Assembly: GCA_020621865.1 (NCBI GenBank)
Contig: JAHRYW010000006.1
Coordinates: forward strand, 1 to 64,000
From: Betaproteobacteria bacterium
GTDB lineage: Bacteria; Pseudomonadota; Gammaproteobacteria; Burkholderiales; Rhodocyclaceae
Reading direction: 5' to 3'
DNA: 64,000 bases
The translations under genes were made by a program, and so were the position numbers. Position 1 is the first letter of the stretch; the number at the start of each line of letters is the position of its first letter. Shown here one piece after another: positions 61,955 to 64,000 of the stretch. The notes beneath the pieces are model-generated. The model searched no databases, was not told the DNA's origin, and was given only the letters and a program-made list of their open reading frames with translations.

Positions 61955-62206
61955 TCAGGCGGCGATGGACTGGCCCTCGTGACGAACCGCCTGCCGACGA
62001 ATCTCGGAACGCAATGCCACTTGCTGGCCGGCGGTAATCATGCGCTGCCCGGCACGCCACTCATACTTGACAGCACTGGCCTGGACGCCGGCGTTAAACA
62101 ACGCCTCGGCCATCTCGCGCCAGTCGTGACGCTCAATGTGGCGCCCGTCGCTCAGTTCGGCGACGAAGTCGTTCTTGAACAGTGAAACGTTTGCGGTAAT
62201 TGCCAT
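61955..62206 (-). CDS. Small unknown protein (83 aa)
   Basis: This small basic protein (MAITANVSLFKNDFVAELSDGRHIERHDWREMAEALFNAGVQ, shortened) has no signal peptide or membrane segment and no family I recognise. It has a very strong ribosome binding site (AGGAGGGG, 12 bases before the ATG) and a clean terminator, so it is a real and probably well-expressed single-gene unit. The segment EMAEALFNAGV is predicted helix; the C-terminal half is rich in Arg and Gln. Possibly nucleic-acid-associated, by composition only. Confidence 0.8.
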   Translation of the reverse strand: MAITANVSLFKNDFVAELSDGRHIERHDWREMAEALFNAGVQASAVKYEWRAGQRMITAGQQVALRSEIRRQAVRHEGQSIAA

Positions 62207-62307
62207 GACAGCCCCTCCTTTGACTACAGGTTAAGCGCGGGCAGCCAGCTTGTCCGTGGCATATTCCACACTTTCCCAAAAACACCCCGGGAGCACTGAA
62301 AATGATT

Positions 62308-64000
62308 TCAGTGCGACTTCAATCCAAACCGGACGCGAACGATGGAAATCAGGTCGTCGACGTAGGTAAAGACGACCGGAATCACCAACAGACTGAGAAA
62401 AGTCGAGGTGATCAGCCCACCAATGACGACAATAGCCATCGGCGCCCGGAAGCTCGGATCGGTGCCGACGCCGAGTGCGATCGGCATCATACCCGCCCCC
62501 ATCGCCACCGTCGTCATGACGATCGGCCGCGCCCGCTTGCGGCAGGCGTCGAGCAGCGCGCTCCAGCGGTCCAGGCCATGCTCGCGGCGGGCCAGCACGA
62601 CGTAGTCGATGAGCAGGATGGAGTTTTTGGTGGCGATGCCCATCAGCATGATCAGGCCGATCATCGATGGCATCGACAAGGCGGTCTGCGTGACGAACAA
62701 GGCCAGGAAGGCGCCCGGCACCGACAGGATGAGCGCGGCGAGGATGGTCACCGGCTGGACGAAATCCTTGAACAGCAGAACCAGCACGATGTAGATGCAG
62801 AGCACGCCGGTGGCCATGGCCAGCGAGAAACTCTGGAACAGCTCGCCCATCGCCTCGGCGTCGCCAACCGTGGTCTGGATAATGCCGGGCGGCAGGTTGG
62901 CCAGGCTGGGCAGGGCCAGCGCCTTGGCCTCGACCTCGCCGAGCGGCACGCCGTTCAACTCGATTTCGAAATTGATGTTGCGCAGGCGGTCGTAGCGGTC
63001 GATCTCGGCCGGCCCGCCGGCGATGCTGACGCTGGCGACGTTGGCGAGCAGCACCGGGCCATGCTTGCCGGGGACGGTCAGGCGTTCGAGCAAGGCAAGG
63101 TCGGTGCGCGCCGCCGGCGGCAGCTTGACGACGATGGGCACCTGGCGCTGGGCGAGATTGAGCTTGGCCAGGCCCTGGTCATAGTCGCCGGCGGTGGCGA
63201 TGCGCAAGGTGTCGGCAATGGCCGCCGAAGTCACGCCGAGGTCGGCCATGCGGGCGAAATCGGGGCGAATGACCAGTTCCGGGCGAACCAGGCTGGCCGT
63301 CGAGGTGATGTTGCCGATGCCCGGAATGCCGCGCAGCTCGCGCTCGACGACGCGGGCGTGGTCGGCCAGCAGGGGGCCGTTCTCGCTGGCCAGCACGAGG
63401 ATGTATTTCTCGTTGCCGGACGCCAGGCCGACCTTGACCTGGACGCCGGGGATGGCGGCCAGGCCCCGGCGCAGCTCGCCCTCGATGGCCTGCTTGCTGA
63501 TGCCGGAGCGCTCGCTGCGCGGCGTCAGGTTCAGCGTCAACGTCGCCTTGCGCACCTCGGCGGCGCCGGCCGGGGCAAAGGGGTCGCTGCCCGCCTTGCC
63601 GCCGCCGACGGCGGTATAGACCAGCCGGACATGCGGATTGGCCTGGGCAATGACCCGCGCCTGCTCGGCGGCGGCCAACGTGTCCTTGAAAGTGACACCG
63701 GGCGGCAGCGAGAGATAGATCTGTGTCTGCGACACGTCGTCGGGGGGCAGGAAGCCCTTGGGCAGCAGCGGCACCAGCATGAAGGAGCCGACGAAGAAGA
63801 AAGCCGCCGCAAGCAGCGTCAGGATGCGATGCTTCAGGCACCAGGCCGCCCAGCCCTCGTAACGGTGCAGCCAGCGTGGCGCAGCCTCGGCGTGGCCGAC
63901 CGGTTTGAGCAGGTAGGCGGCCATCATCGGCGTCAGCATGCGGGCAACGACCAGCGAGAAGAAGACGGCGATCGCCGCCGTCCACCCGAACTGGACGAAG
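62308..64000 (-). CDS. RND efflux transporter permease, C-terminal part (5' end outside window)
   Basis: The frame continues off the window; 564 residues are seen. They match the AcrB/MdtB-type HAE permease: FVQFGWTAAIAVFFSLVVARMLTPMMAAYLL, the porter domain with VSQTQIYLSLPPGVTFKDTLAAAEQA, and the transmembrane motif GIATKNSILLIDYVVLARREHGLDRWSALLDACRKRARPIVMTTVAMGAGMMPIALG. It ends FTYVDDLISIVRVRFGLKSH. Neighbouring periplasmic and outer-membrane partners would lie to the right, beyond the window. Confidence 0.93.
   Translation of the reverse strand, partial: FVQFGWTAAIAVFFSLVVARMLTPMMAAYLLKPVGHAEAAPRWLHRYEGWAAWCLKHRILTLLAAAFFFVGSFMLVPLLPKGFLPPDDVSQTQIYLSLPPGVTFKDTLAAAEQARVIAQANPHVRLVYTAVGGGKAGSDPFAPAGAAEVRKATLTLNLTPRSERSGISKQAIEGELRRGLAAIPGVQVKVGLASGNEKYILVLASENGPLLADHARVVERELRGIPGIGNITSTASLVRPELVIRPDFARMADLGVTSAAIADTLRIATAGDYDQGLAKLNLAQRQVPIVVKLPPAARTDLALLERLTVPGKHGPVLLANVASVSIAGGPAEIDRYDRLRNINFEIELNGVPLGEVEAKALALPSLANLPPGIIQTTVGDAEAMGELFQSFSLAMATGVLCIYIVLVLLFKDFVQPVTILAALILSVPGAFLALFVTQTALSMPSMIGLIMLMGIATKNSILLIDYVVLARREHGLDRWSALLDACRKRARPIVMTTVAMGAGMMPIALGVGTDPSFRAPMAIVVIGGLITSTFLSLLVIPVVFTYVDDLISIVRVRFGLKSH

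Overview
This 64 kb window is GC-rich chromosomal DNA from a betaproteobacterium. It is probably a Rhodocyclales member of the Dechloromonas/Azonexus type. That guess rests on a yraN-diaA-yraP cluster, a second IF-1 gene, an AddAB-like nuclease pair of the kind found in beta- and gammaproteobacteria, TamAB, and a complete respiratory nitrate reductase locus with two NarK transporters and NarXL. No 16S gene is present, so the family is an inference. Coding density is high. I see no prophage, CRISPR array, full insertion sequence or tRNA.

Layout. 1-5.4 kb: end of a Yip1-like membrane protein, an unknown membrane protein, an operon of lipoprotein, ECF sigma factor and anti-sigma factor, a methyltransferase, and a membrane-anchored NTF2-like protein. 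5.5-8.3 kb: a TPR/ATP-grasp enzyme coupled to a SerC-like aminotransferase, then the RNase P RNA gene. 8.3-12.1 kb: Lrp-type regulator divergent from leuA, a transglutaminase-like protein, and IF-1. 12.1-17.8 kb: DUF3025 protein, lipoprotein, pyrC and rsmI on the minus strand; yraN, a secreted HIRAN protein, diaA/gmhA, yraP and an HExxH protein on the plus strand. 17.8-24.2 kb: a MITE-like inverted-repeat element, kup, an HDOD protein, ssb, an MFS transporter, an SPFH protein and an Mrr-like nuclease. 24.3-30.4 kb: uvrA-dgkA, an SRPBCC protein, and a periplasmic binding protein paired with a diguanylate cyclase. 30.4-39 kb: addA and addB separated by a response regulator and an FMN reductase, then a comEA-like gene with a long Pro/Ala tail, and an OmpA protein. 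39-46.5 kb: Gcr-like membrane protein, tamA, tamB. 46.8-59.2 kb: narK1-narK2-narGHJI-narXL, which together import nitrate, reduce it at the quinol-linked membrane enzyme, export nitrite and sense both anions. 59.2-64 kb: hybrid histidine kinase, an unknown 83-aa protein, and the 3' part of an RND efflux pump gene.

The most unusual signal is an interspersed element of about 43 bp. It occurs 11 times between 2.0 and 46.6 kb, in both orientations, inside genes (seven copies, in several reading frames) and between genes (four copies). Every copy has the invariant 9-mer GCTACGGTC, nearly always within AATGCTACGGTC. In most copies this is followed by a GC block and two A/T tracts about one helical turn apart. 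The layout resembles the extended uptake signal sequence of Pasteurellaceae, and the window also encodes a ComEA-like DNA-uptake protein. A DNA-uptake signal is therefore the leading hypothesis; a Chi-like or protein-binding role is also possible. The element is absent from the last 17 kb, which holds the nar locus.
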